From: Verrucomicrobiota bacterium
Lineage (GTDB): Bacteria; Verrucomicrobiota; Verrucomicrobiia; Limisphaerales; UBA1319
DNA: 64,000 nucleotides
Reading direction: 5' to 3'
NCBI GenBank assembly: GCA_022709905.1
Contig: JAKLHY010000032.1
Location: forward strand, 1-64,000
Under the pieces are notes generated by a model. That model saw nothing but the letters and a program-made list of their open reading frames with translations. It had not been told where the DNA came from and ran no database searches. This document shows, piece after piece, positions 28,092 through 36,367 of the stretch; the stretch's first letter is position 1, and each line of letters opens with the position of its first letter. Both the position numbers and the translations under genes were made by a program.

Positions 28092-28763
28092 GCTTTGGCT
28101 GTTTTCTGCCGGTTCCAGTTTATTGCTGTTCTCGTCATCAAACACCCGCACTGGACTGCGACGCAGCCGGAGTACGTTCCAGGGCACCAATTCCAAACCG
28201 GCCAACCGCCGCCTACGATTGATTGCCCGCAGAATAATGCGCAATTGGTCCCTGACAGGTGCGTAGGGCTCATAGGGGATCTCCCGCAATTTCATGTAAA
28301 GTTCTTCCACGGTTTGGTGGACCGCTATTTTCTCGAAATTGGCCTTGATCTCGCCGAAAACCGCCCGGTCGATCCGCACTGACGAATGGTATTTCCCCTG
28401 GCCCTTCGCCTGCCGACATCCGATTGAATAGCCCCCAAAATGGATTGGGTGGCGCCGGATGTCGCGGATCTGCCCGGCTTCACCGGCATAGAACGAATGT
28501 TCACCCCTGGTGGCAATCAGCACAAAGAATCTGCCATAGCGGAGGTAATGCACGTTGGCCAAGCCGACGCGCTTTCTTCGGCAGCGCGTCCATTTGGACT
28601 GGTCGATGCCGTATTGCTCGACCATCTTCCCGTCGATCCTCGCCGGGTCCTTATGGTCCGGGATTGCGCCCGTGACATAGAAATAATACCCGTTGGCCAC
28701 GTATGACACGGCCAACTGCTGGACGAATCCGGCCACCGACGTGGCCACGCACCGGTAGGTCAT
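28071..28763 (-). CDS. Conserved hypothetical protein downstream of the large RNA candidate
   Basis: 230 residues beginning MTYRCVATSVAGFVQQLAVS followed by YVANGYYFYVTGAIPDHKDP. It also carries GLANVHYLRYGRFFVLIATR, GGYSIGCR, and a basic LRIILRAINRRRRLAGLELV segment followed by a run rich in Arg. The protein is rich in Arg, Tyr and aromatics and has no recognised catalytic motif, consistent with nucleic-acid binding. I recall near-identical openings in Planctomycetes and Verrucomicrobiota mobile DNA but no assigned function. About 1.35 kb of strongly structured sequence with its own promoter lies immediately upstream on the same strand, so the RNA and protein are probably one unit. Confidence 0.75.
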   Translation of the reverse strand: MTYRCVATSVAGFVQQLAVSYVANGYYFYVTGAIPDHKDPARIDGKMVEQYGIDQSKWTRCRRKRVGLANVHYLRYGRFFVLIATRGEHSFYAGEAGQIRDIRRHPIHFGGYSIGCRQAKGQGKYHSSVRIDRAVFGEIKANFEKIAVHQTVEELYMKLREIPYEPYAPVRDQLRIILRAINRRRRLAGLELVPWNVLRLRRSPVRVFDDENSNKLEPAENSQSLRIEET

Positions 28764-28779
28764 GGCAAGGTCTCCATTC

Positions 28780-30113
28780 CCTGTTATGGGATAAAAGGTT
28801 GGGAGGTTGCATGTGTGGGCGCAATCTCCCGGAAAGCCCGGAACCTTAGACAGCCAGCCTGGCTGTAAAAACCGCGTTCAACCTTGACCTTCTCAAAAAC
28901 CTTGAGTTCGCGCTCCGCGCAGGTTTCTCGGCGGTCGCAGTTTCCCGCGAACGCTGTATTCCTGCATTGCAGTTGCGCAATTCATAGCGGTTGCGCGTAT
29001 AAGAACCTTTGTGCTTACCCGGTCATCGTCAATTACTCCTTTCGTTTTGATGCCTTCAAACGATCCGCATGTCCCCAGGCAAGTCTCGTTTGAACGTGTT
29101 TCTTTTTACTTGAAATGGGGGGCGTGGAGCATGGCTCCACACCCACCCATGACTTCATTGAGACGGTAGATTCCGTCACCTCTTTCGTGCGTGTTTTGTG
29201 CCCGGCACCACCCGTTAGCACACACCCGCCCCTTCAACTGCCTTGCTGAAGTTGCGGCGGCTCGCGCCGATTCTACTTGAGGCACTCTCATCAAAGTGCG
29301 GCTTTTAAATCACCGGCTGACCAGCCGGCACCGGATACCACTCCGGCAGCCACACTTCTTGCACGGTTAATCTGACTCTTCGCTACAGCAGTCACGTCGG
29401 TAGAACATGTTCATGTTCGAACCTGCCAGGTATGTCCAAAGCTCCCGCCTTGGCATAGTCTCCAGTCCCGGTTTTTCGGGGCTGATTTCAGGGGCTAGAA
29501 TACAGAAGCTGCTCCCTTATCCATCCTGGTCAGGTCTTTCCCGATTCGGCTACATCTCTGCTGCGGCTAACTGGCAAGGGCTTGATGCCCCTCTCATCGT
29601 TGAGCTTTTCACGGTCTGCTTTTTCGGCAGAACCCCGGAGCTTGTCAGTCTCCGGCTAGTCGGTATTGCTACCGCCAGGCTCCCGACGCCAGCGCACGTT
29701 ACACGAACCTGTCGAGCTTTTCACCCGAACGGCCATTGTGGCTTTGGTCCGCGTCCCGTGGGGGGATTTGAGGCAATTTACCTCGCACCCTCTTTAAGCC
29801 GGACGGCTTTGCCGGATTTCACGACAAAGCATTTCCCGTTCGCCCGTATTCGCGAGCCATTACTCGCGGTTATGAGATAGAATTTGGAGATTACTCTTGG
29901 TTGGTAGCCAAGGATTACTTCCAAAAGCCTCTCTCGAACGTGGCGAGCCACTCTCATGGCACCACGCTCTACGGAACACGAACGCGACGGTTGGTAAGAC
30001 CGCCCCCTTAGCCGGATGGTGAGTCCGGTTTGCCAGGTGTTCGTGACCGTCTCAATGACGCCAAAGAATGCGTTGGCACTGCAATGACGTGGTTGGGAAG
30101 CCAAAACCTCCCA
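28780..30113 (-). ncRNA. Candidate large structured RNA (unassigned)
   Basis: About 1.3 kb without a credible protein-coding frame, transcribed toward the 28,071 gene. Reading the minus strand, many hairpins fold with long perfect stems. GCCAT-GAGA-GTGGC sits inside CGTGG/CCACG near 29,960, and CGGTA-GCAA-TACCG near 29,667. CCGGAG/CTCCGG lies near 29,640, CGCGAG/CTCGCG near 29,860, CCGGCT-GGTC-AGCCGG near 29,315, and an 11-bp GGGTGTGGAGC/GCTCCACGCCC near 29,135. Two loops are GNRA only in this orientation, which sets the strand. GACGGT/ACCGTC and CACGAAC/GTTCGTG near 30,040 could form a pseudoknot. The densest part is 29,110-30,113; the 3' end is uncertain. It is not recognised as RNase P, tmRNA or a self-splicing intron. 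Giant RNAs such as GOLLD or ROOL should be tested. Confidence 0.55.
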
Positions 30114-30119
30114 TCTATG

Positions 30120-30148
30120 GTTGTATCACGTTTGGATAGTTCAAACAA
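30120..30148 (-). promoter_or_regulatory. Promoter of the large RNA candidate
   Basis: On the minus strand TTGTTT (30,148-30,143), exactly 17 bp, then TACAAC (30,125-30,120) preceded by TGA give an extended -10 promoter. Predicted start is near 30,113, at the upstream edge of the structured stretch and just past the end of the ribbon-helix-helix gene. Confidence 0.55.
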
Positions 30149-30165
30149 TGGTTGAGCCAGGCTGG

Positions 30166-30576
30166 TCAACCGGCATGGCCGTGTTGGCGGAGCCAATCGG
30201 ACAGGGCCTCGGTTACCATGTCTTGTTGACTGAACGGTCGTTCCCGTCGCACCTTGCGTTCGGCGGAGACCCGTATCAGTCGGGCGGAAAGATCGGCAGG
30301 CAAACGGAACGTCATGGATACGGTCCCCTGAACCGATCCCAGAAGATCACCCGGCGGTGCTATGGGCGAGACGTTGGGCTGGACAGCCGATGTGCTCGTG
30401 CTTGCTGGTGTTTTGACTTCAGCCACTGCCGAAGGCGCAGGCTGCGGCTCGGGAGTGCTGTTCGCGCTATTTGGCGGCATTGCCGTGCCGGTCACAAAAG
30501 CCACCGCTTCATCATTCAACTTACCCGTTCGCAACGCTTCGCTCATCGATCGACGATTCTTGTCCCAATAGTCCAT
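30166..30576 (-). CDS. Ribbon-helix-helix-type partition partner protein
   Basis: 136 residues from ATG 30,576 (MDYWDKNRRSMSEALRTGKL). A Pro/Ala/Ser/Thr-rich linker (about residues 35-80) is followed by GTVSMTFRLPADLSARLIRV and SQQDMVTEALSDWLRQHG. This is a beta strand plus two helices as in ribbon-helix-helix DNA-binding proteins. It overlaps the 3' end of parA by 56 bp on the same strand, the typical position of a ParB/ParG-like centromere-binding partner. It would bind repeats upstream of parA. The longer frame from 30,663 is rejected because it lies wholly inside parA without features. Confidence 0.7.
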   Translation of the reverse strand: MDYWDKNRRSMSEALRTGKLNDEAVAFVTGTAMPPNSANSTPEPQPAPSAVAEVKTPASTSTSAVQPNVSPIAPPGDLLGSVQGTVSMTFRLPADLSARLIRVSAERKVRRERPFSQQDMVTEALSDWLRQHGHAG

Positions 30577-31180
30577 ACCACAACTCCTTGATTTCATTAG
30601 CGGCGACCTCCCCTCGTGGTCCCAAATTCCACACGACTTTCCCTTGTCCGGCAGCGTCGGCAAACGCCTGGCGCAATCGCAAGCCAGATGTGAAGGGAAT
30701 GTCCAATGATTTCGCCGTTTCCAGCAATTCTCGGCTCAGACGATACTGAACTTGAAGTTTATTTGGCACCAAGACCGCCTGCGGTGGACCCTGGCGAATT
30801 TTCTGAGCTTGCTTCACCACCCGGATGGCCTCATTTGCCGCCCGCAAATCCAACACGGACGGACCACAGGGAAGCAATGCCAAGTCGGTCACCAAAAGGA
30901 TGGCGCGGGTGACTTCCGAAAGCCCTGCCGGACCATCAATGACCAAGTGTTGGAATTGCCCTTGGAGTTCCGGCACTCGTTCGAGGATGTCGTCGGGAGT
31001 ATGAAGGCGGAACATGGGCGTCTGGGGTGACGATTCATGCAGCCAGCCCGAAGATGATCCCTGGGCATCGGCATCGACCAAGGCCACCCGTGTTCCTTGG
31101 TCTTGCCACCAGACTGTCAAATGCACTGCCAGTGTCGATTTACCGACACCTCCTTTGGAATTGGTTAACGCGATGATCAT
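30521..31180 (-). CDS. parA: ParA-family partition ATPase
   Basis: 219 residues. The deviant Walker A KGGVGKST occupies residues 9-16 (MIIALTNSKGGVGKSTLAVH), followed by ALVDADAQGSSSGWL (A' box) and FQHLVIDGPAG (Walker B). The lack of an N-terminal DNA-binding domain makes it a short type Ib-like ParA. It drives segregation of low-copy replicons. ATG 31,180 has GGAGGAAAAC directly upstream. It precedes and overlaps the ribbon-helix-helix gene. Repeats and iterons lie in the 580 bp between parA and the divergent repA. Confidence 0.9.
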   Translation of the reverse strand: MIIALTNSKGGVGKSTLAVHLTVWWQDQGTRVALVDADAQGSSSGWLHESSPQTPMFRLHTPDDILERVPELQGQFQHLVIDGPAGLSEVTRAILLVTDLALLPCGPSVLDLRAANEAIRVVKQAQKIRQGPPQAVLVPNKLQVQYRLSRELLETAKSLDIPFTSGLRLRQAFADAAGQGKVVWNLGPRGEVAANEIKELWYGLLGQESSIDERSVANG

Positions 31181-31242
31181 GTTTTCCTCCATTCTGCCCC
31201 ATGCTTGCTTGCTACCATGCCTGTCTGCTTTCACGCAAGCGG

Positions 31243-31288
31243 GCTTGTTTGCATGCTGGCTGGTCTGCTGGCTTGCTTGTTTGCATGC
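31243..31288. repeat. Direct repeats, candidate parS/operator
   Basis: GCTTGTTTGCATGC occurs at 31,243-31,256 and 31,275-31,288 (32-bp period), within a wider run of GCTTGC/TGCATGC words 60-110 bp upstream of parA. Two short repeats in this position are a likely binding site for the ribbon-helix-helix protein, serving as centromere and parA operator. Confidence 0.55.
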
Positions 31289-31535
31289 AAGCTTTTGGGA
31301 GGCAGAAATACTTGGCGTCTGGAATTATGACCTGTCCATGATTGGCCGATTAAAAGAACGCCAAGACGAATTGCGGCCGCTATTCAGGGCTGGACAGGTA
31401 TAGATTCAAACAAGGCGTGATTCGGCCTCTGGAACCGAAACGGTATTCTTCAATGGCACGGGTAAATCGGTTTGCCCGGACAAAGATCAAGCACTACGTG
31501 GAGCGGGGCTACCCAACAATACGTCATTCGTGATA

Positions 31536-31645
31536 TACCGGGATCTGAGGCGGGCGGCACTGGGAATTGGGACCGTTTTTACCGGGAACTGGAGCAGACA
31601 CTACCGGGAAACGAGGCCGGATATGCCGGGAATTGAGACATGAAT
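31536..31645 (+). repeat. oriV: Five 22-bp iterons (candidate replication origin)
   Basis: Units start at 31,536, 31,558, 31,580, 31,602 and 31,624, an exact 22-bp period. The conserved left half is TACCGGGAANTGA (variants CACTGGGAATTGG and TGCCGGGAATTGA); the right half varies. A partial inverted copy (TGGAATTCCC) follows near 31,659. The array lies 120 bp upstream of the replication initiator gene, as in iteron plasmids, where each unit binds a Rep monomer on one helical face. Confidence 0.8.
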
Positions 31646-31764
31646 ATGTCTGCAATCCCTGGAATTCCCAAGAGAATATGGACCGTAACATTGAACTGTG
31701 TTTCCAATCATAAAACCAGGACAACACGGTCCTCAGACTTTGCTGTTGATTATGGAGGTGAATC

Positions 31765-33198
31765 GTGGAATGGCCGGAGCGCATCGAAGTTGAATCGATG
31801 CCTATGAAAACAATCGACGGACGCGACGAGCTTAACCTGGCGGAATTCCCGTTATGCGCATTGGCGCATCGGCGTAAACCCAACCAACGCACCCTGCATT
31901 TTGAGGACCGGATTTGGGATGAACTTCGCCGGGAAATGATCACCCGCCAATTGACCATCACCGGTTCGGATGCCTTTGGATTACCCACCGCCCTGGATGA
32001 CGAGGTTTTGCTAGGCTTGGTCCAGCTTACCAAGCAGCATGGATTCTCGGACCGCAAGGTGCCGTTCTCACGTTACCAATTACTCAAGTTATTGGGGTGG
32101 CGTGACGATACGAAATCCTATGAGCGACTGGAGGCATCCCTCAATCGTTGGACCGGGGTCACCCTCTATTATCGTAACGCTTGGTGGAATAAATCGCGGC
32201 AAAGCTGGGTGGATGAGAAATTCCATGTTCTCGACAATGTCTGGCTTTGCCACCGGTCAGACCTGAAAACCGATTTTGGAGAAGGAACGTTCATTTCGGC
32301 ATTCGTCTGGAACGATGTCATTTTCCGGAGTTTCCAGGCCGGGAACCTGAAATCTCTCGATTTCGATTTTGTCAAGGACTTGGACAGCGCCATCGCCAAA
32401 AGGCTTTACCGCCTTTTGGACAAGCGCTTTTTCCATCGGACCCGGTGGGAATTTGGGCTGAAGGATTTCGCATATGAACACATCGGTCTGTCTCGCGGTT
32501 ACGATGCGTCGAGCCTGAAACGAAAGTTGCGTCCCGGAATTGCTGAATTGGAAATGAAAGGATTCCTTCAGCCAATGGCGGAAAACCAACGATTTCGGAA
32601 ATTATGCGCCACCGAATGGCGCGTCATTTTTACCAAAGCCATGCCAAAACTGGTTACGTCCGACCTTGCTTCGCCGCCATCCTCGAATGACAATCTCGTT
32701 ACCGCATTAATTCAACGAGGAGTGACCCGCCGATCCGCTCAACATGCGGTTCAGGAATTTCCCGCCGACCAGATCGAGCAACAAATAGAGGTCTTCGATT
32801 GGCTTATCTCACGAAAGGATGTCAAGGTTTCCCGCAATCCGCCCGGCTGGCTCATGAGCGCCATTACTGATAATTACTCACCACCCAAGGATTTCGTTAG
32901 CCGTGTGGAACAAGCCCGGCGGGACGAATGTGCAGCCGAAACCAAGCGACAGGGGGAAGAACGAGAGAAACAGCGCGAGGCGATGGAACGGCACAGGGAA
33001 GAGAAAAGGGAGCAGAGGATCATGGATTTTCTGCAATCGCTTGGCGACGATGAAAGAATGCAATTGGAAAAGGATGCCTTGGTTCAGGCTCCAAAACTCC
33101 AGCGGTCATTGATCCAGCGTGGCGGCAGCCTGGGGGCCGCCGCTCGGAAAGCAGTCATCGATGCCTATGTATTGGCACGCCTTCTGGCCCGTCAATGA
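31765..33198 (+). CDS. repA: Plasmid replication initiator (RepA/RPA family)
   Basis: 477 residues. The winged-helix initiator core spans about 30-300. Landmarks are RTLHFEDRIWDELRREM, LDDEVLLGLVQLTKQHGFSD, PFSRYQLLKLLGWRDDTKSY, ERLEASLNRWTGVTLYYRNA and DSAIAKRLYRLLDKRFF. This fits the replication initiator protein A family of broad-host plasmids. The C-terminal third (about 390-440) is a highly charged Glu/Arg/Lys helix, probably coiled coil. GTG 31,765 follows GGAGGTG. Together with the iterons and parA it shows the element has, or had, autonomous replication. Confidence 0.85.
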   Translation: MEWPERIEVESMPMKTIDGRDELNLAEFPLCALAHRRKPNQRTLHFEDRIWDELRREMITRQLTITGSDAFGLPTALDDEVLLGLVQLTKQHGFSDRKVPFSRYQLLKLLGWRDDTKSYERLEASLNRWTGVTLYYRNAWWNKSRQSWVDEKFHVLDNVWLCHRSDLKTDFGEGTFISAFVWNDVIFRSFQAGNLKSLDFDFVKDLDSAIAKRLYRLLDKRFFHRTRWEFGLKDFAYEHIGLSRGYDASSLKRKLRPGIAELEMKGFLQPMAENQRFRKLCATEWRVIFTKAMPKLVTSDLASPPSSNDNLVTALIQRGVTRRSAQHAVQEFPADQIEQQIEVFDWLISRKDVKVSRNPPGWLMSAITDNYSPPKDFVSRVEQARRDECAAETKRQGEEREKQREAMERHREEKREQRIMDFLQSLGDDERMQLEKDALVQAPKLQRSLIQRGGSLGAAARKAVIDAYVLARLLARQ

Positions 33199-33199
33199 T

Positions 33200-33496
33200 T
33201 TAATGGCTGTGGCCATGTCCCTTGAACGGCTTTTGAATTTTTTGACCCTGACCTGATTTCTTCTTTTGCACAGTTTTTTTCTGAGCGTGCAGTTGCTTTT
33301 GCTGAGTTTGATCTTTTGTCATTTCCATTTTTGGACTGTGACAAGCTCGATGTTCTTGCTCCCATTGTTCCTGGACTACCGCACGCACTGCCGCTAGTTC
33401 CTTTGTGGTTGCGGGATGCAGCTTTGCCCATCCGCGATGAAGGCGCTGAGCCAGCTTTTGCAGTTTGGTTTCGGCATCAGAATGATCGTCTGGCAT
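33200..33496 (-). CDS. Small basic protein in the sigma-factor operon
   Basis: 98 residues, not recognised. The first half is helical and amphipathic (LQKLAQRLHRGWAKLHPATT). The second half is a Lys/Gln-rich basic tail (QKKTVQKKKSGQGQKIQKPF) ending GHGHSH. It starts three bases after the stop of the sigma-factor gene, so it is translationally coupled and could be its partner or regulator. There is no transmembrane segment, so it is not a classical anti-sigma factor. Confidence 0.55.
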   Translation of the reverse strand: MPDDHSDAETKLQKLAQRLHRGWAKLHPATTKELAAVRAVVQEQWEQEHRACHSPKMEMTKDQTQQKQLHAQKKTVQKKKSGQGQKIQKPFKGHGHSH

Positions 33497-33499
33497 ACG

Positions 33500-34072
33500 T
33501 CAAGCGGGTTTGGTCACCAGGGATTGGGCCAGTTTTAGGCAGCGTTTTATTTGCATGCGAACGGCATTGTAGGTTTGGCCAAGTATCCGTGCCATTTCGT
33601 TATGGCTCAGCCCATCGACATAATGAATCCACAAGTAATGAAGACATGGTGGCTTCGCGTTCCGCAGGAGATTCAAGGCGTAGTCCAAATCCATTTTCTC
33701 TCCCGCTGACATCGGTTCCTCATTCGCGGAGGCTTCGATCACATTTTCAAGGGAATCGATGTCGATTACGTCGAGAGGCTCGGCCTTTTCTTTTGCCAAT
33801 TTGCGTAGGCAGTCGTTGGTTTTATTCCGTGAAATCCCAAAGCACCAACTTTTGAATTGTTGATCCGTCTCGCCATAGAACCGGTGCAGATTCTTGGCAA
33901 TCGCCACGACCGTTTCCTGGCATATGTCATCGGCCATCTCAGGGCACTTGCGTGAAATCGAAGCCCATAATGCAGGTCTGACCTCGCCAATTATTTCTTC
34001 AACGAGCTTAAGCCGCGTCTCCAGTTCGCTGGCAGAACGGTAGATGTTAACCAATGTGATAAGTCGATCCAT
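33500..34072 (-). CDS. ECF-type RNA polymerase sigma factor
   Basis: 190 residues. Region 2 includes ADDICQETVVAIAKNLHRFY and FKSWCFGISRNKTNDCLRKL. Region 4 is PPCLHYLWIHYVDGLSHNEM followed by ARILGQTYNAVRMQIKRCLK, a normal sigma helix-turn-helix. The length is usual for the ECF group. It probably directs transcription of element genes. The downstream basic protein may modulate it. Target promoters cannot be told; the extended -10 boxes seen nearby look like housekeeping sigma sites. Confidence 0.85.
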   Translation of the reverse strand: MDRLITLVNIYRSASELETRLKLVEEIIGEVRPALWASISRKCPEMADDICQETVVAIAKNLHRFYGETDQQFKSWCFGISRNKTNDCLRKLAKEKAEPLDVIDIDSLENVIEASANEEPMSAGEKMDLDYALNLLRNAKPPCLHYLWIHYVDGLSHNEMARILGQTYNAVRMQIKRCLKLAQSLVTKPA

Positions 34073-34253
34073 GATCTGCCATCGAGTTTACCGTGCTAAA
34101 GCCAACAATCAATCAATTCCATAATGACATCGGGGCATTCCCCGAATTTTTTCTGAGAAATATTGTTCGTTTTTCCATTGGATGCCCGACTGCCAGTTTT
34201 GGAAGGCAATAGCGGGCTTGCTTCCAGGTCCTCCCAAAGCCTTCGAGCAAATT

Positions 34254-34613
34254 ATGAAAGACGATCAACGCGAATTTATGGCTTTACTGGCACGGCCCCC
34301 GGCCCGCCTGACAGTTGAACAGGTTGCCTGGATGCTGAATTGCGCTGCTCATGACATTCCGGTTTTGGTTGCCGAGCACTTGTTGAAGCCGTTGGGAGAT
34401 CCACAGCCTAATGGAGCCAAATTATTCGCCACGTGCGAGGTTTTGGAACTGGCAGCCGACCGCGCTTGGTTAAACCGAGCAACCCATGCAATCCAACAAT
34501 ACTGGCAAGGTAAAAACAGGCTGCGGAAGCTCAGCTTGGGGTATGGCGCTACCTACGAAAGCTACAACCGTCGAGTCGCCCGCCACGTGCCGCGAAAAGC
34601 CACCGCCGCATGA
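34254..34613 (+). CDS. Helix-turn-helix accessory protein upstream of relaxase
   Basis: 119 residues from ATG 34,254 (MKDDQREFMALLARPPARLT); an ATG at 34,182 would add 24 unremarkable residues. PARLTVEQVAWMLNCAAHDI followed by LKPLGDPQPNGAKLFAT is an excisionase/MerR-like winged helix-turn-helix pattern. The tail is basic. Placed just before the mobilization genes, it may regulate them or act in the relaxosome. Confidence 0.6.
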   Translation: MKDDQREFMALLARPPARLTVEQVAWMLNCAAHDIPVLVAEHLLKPLGDPQPNGAKLFATCEVLELAADRAWLNRATHAIQQYWQGKNRLRKLSLGYGATYESYNRRVARHVPRKATAA

Positions 34614-34625
34614 TCGCCTAACGTT

Positions 34626-34979
34626 ATGCCTAAACGCCACTTGCGTTCCACGCTTAACGTCGCCCCCCCAACAACGATTGGTTTCCGGTTGGACGAGGCC
34701 AGCCTGCGTATTCTCGCAGAGCGGGCAAAGCGACTTGGCCTTAGTATCCATGAACTGGCGAGGCATTACGTCATTGAGGTTCTGCAGGAACCCGAAGAAC
34801 GGTCGGCATTGCGTGAGGCAGTGGAAACGGTCCAGCGCGAAATTATGGCGAGTCGTGAAGACCTCGCAGTGGCAACGGAGGCAATACTGGTTTCCTCCGG
34901 TAACATCGAAGAATCTCAAGCCCGAAAATGGGTTGATGAAAACCTAAAAACAGCATGCTCTCCATCTCGGCACCCATGA
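34626..34979 (+). CDS. Small DNA-binding relaxosome accessory protein candidate
   Basis: 117 residues. TIGFRLDEASLRILAERAKR followed by LGLSIHELARHYVIEVLQEP resembles a ribbon-helix-helix domain. A long amphipathic helix follows (SALREAVETVQREIMASRED), ending with a short tail. The 3' end overlaps the relaxase gene by 25 bp. Small ribbon-helix-helix proteins next to MOBF relaxases normally bind oriT and load the relaxase. oriT is probably nearby but I could not identify a nic site. Confidence 0.65.
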   Translation: MPKRHLRSTLNVAPPTTIGFRLDEASLRILAERAKRLGLSIHELARHYVIEVLQEPEERSALREAVETVQREIMASREDLAVATEAILVSSGNIEESQARKWVDENLKTACSPSRHP

Positions 34980-36361
34980 AAGGCGCAGGCAGTGGAAATT
35001 ATTACTTGAACCTTGCCCGCGAAGATTATTACGACAACCAAACTGAAGAACCGGGTCAATGGTTCGGAACAGGTGCGCAATGGATGAATTTGCAGGGAAC
35101 CGTCAAACGAGATGCCTTTCATAATCTGCTGGAAGGTTATTCGCCTGATGGCAAGTGGTTTCATGTTCAAAACGCAGGAAGTCCCAAACGACAGAGCGGT
35201 TGGGACTTAACCTTTAGCGCTCCCAAGAGTGTATCGGTGCTTTGGGCGTTATCGCCAGATGATCTCCGTAAAGAAATCGAATCGGCTCATCAACATGCCG
35301 TTAAGCGAGCGCTTACCTATTTGGAAGAAACAGCCGGAATAACCCGGCGTGGTCGAGGAGGTGCGATCAAGGAATCCGCTGCTTTGGTTTATGCAACCTT
35401 TCAACACGGCACTTCACGAGCCCATGATCCTCAGCTCCACACCCACGCGATATTGCTCAATTTGGGATTACGGGAAGATGGCACAAGCGGATCGCTTCAA
35501 AGTCTAAATATTTTCCGCGAAAAGATGTCCGCCGGGGCAGTTTATCAAACGGAGTTAGCCTGCGTTTTACGCAGAAAAATGAATCTCCAAATTGATCCTG
35601 ATCCTGTGAGTTTTCACGTCCGCGGGGTGCCAAAGGAATTGTGTCATGAGTTTTCAAAACGACGTCGAGCGATCGAACGAAAGTTGAAAGCGCAGGGCAA
35701 ACAGGGTGCGATCGCCGCAAAAACTGCCGCTTTGGAAACAAGGCAAAAGAAGGAAAGCATTCCGCGTGCGGAACTTTTTTCACGTTGGGAACAAGTCGGT
35801 AAAACTTACGGGTGGAATGCCATGCATATTTTTAACAGACAACAGGAAAAAAACCTGCAAAAGCAAATCGAGGTCATTTCCAAACAGATCATTGCAGAAA
35901 AACTCAAAGAGGTCATTGAATCGATTCCTGCCGCACAACGGACGCGAGCCCGAGTCATTAGAGCCGCCACCATGGTCGCTATTCAAAATGGCGCCGATGC
36001 ACAAATGCTGGCGGATAACCTGAACACAAACAAGACAGATAAGAAATTGAGGCTTTTTCACATTGAATGGCGTCCACTGTTCCGCAAAGCGCCATCTTGG
36101 AGTCTCGCCAAGAAAATGAGAGCACCTGTAATTGTTTTGGGTCCCCCAGGCCTCCGGAAGCGACGAAATCAATGGGGCCGAATCATTTGGAGACGAAACG
36201 CGGTTATCGGGGAAGTGCGTATGCAAAGGAAGTTGCTTTTTCCGAAAGCCCCAAGGTGGAGTCCGGCACGCAAAATTGCACTTCCAGCTTTACGACTTTT
36301 AAAAAGGCCCATACAATCGCCCCCTTTGAAACCGTCGAAGGACAATCGAATTACGCACTGA
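34955..36361 (+). CDS. MOBF (TrwC-type) conjugative relaxase lacking a helicase domain
   Basis: 468 residues. The TrwC relaxase fold starts MLSISAPMKGAGSGNYYLNL with tyrosines at 16-17 and 25-26 as catalytic candidates. Residues GWDLTFSAPKSVSVLWAL and the histidine triad His157, His162, His164 in HDPQLHTHAI follow. TrwC/TraI proteins normally exceed 900 residues with a C-terminal SF1 helicase. Here the domain stops near residue 330 and a basic tail of low complexity follows. No helicase Walker motif is present. The protein likely nicks oriT and remains bound to the 5' end, relying on a host or partner-plasmid helicase. Confidence 0.85.
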   Translation: MLSISAPMKGAGSGNYYLNLAREDYYDNQTEEPGQWFGTGAQWMNLQGTVKRDAFHNLLEGYSPDGKWFHVQNAGSPKRQSGWDLTFSAPKSVSVLWALSPDDLRKEIESAHQHAVKRALTYLEETAGITRRGRGGAIKESAALVYATFQHGTSRAHDPQLHTHAILLNLGLREDGTSGSLQSLNIFREKMSAGAVYQTELACVLRRKMNLQIDPDPVSFHVRGVPKELCHEFSKRRRAIERKLKAQGKQGAIAAKTAALETRQKKESIPRAELFSRWEQVGKTYGWNAMHIFNRQQEKNLQKQIEVISKQIIAEKLKEVIESIPAAQRTRARVIRAATMVAIQNGADAQMLADNLNTNKTDKKLRLFHIEWRPLFRKAPSWSLAKKMRAPVIVLGPPGLRKRRNQWGRIIWRRNAVIGEVRMQRKLLFPKAPRWSPARKIALPALRLLKRPIQSPPLKPSKDNRITH

Positions 36362-36367
36362 GGCGTC

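Noticed and set aside
29407-29880. 157-codon plus-strand frame in the structured region
   Set aside because: Composition is unlike a real protein and it runs through several hairpins; the opposite strand shows RNA-type GNRA loops and a promoter.
28780-30113. Group II intron or retron explanation
   Set aside because: No domain V-like hairpin, no intron-encoded reverse transcriptase and no boundary motif was recognised. Not excluded by computation, so listed for checking in the finding.
30577-30663. N-terminal extension of the ribbon-helix-helix protein
   Set aside because: The extra 29 residues lie inside parA coding sequence in another frame and show no domain; ATG 30,576 fits the family better.
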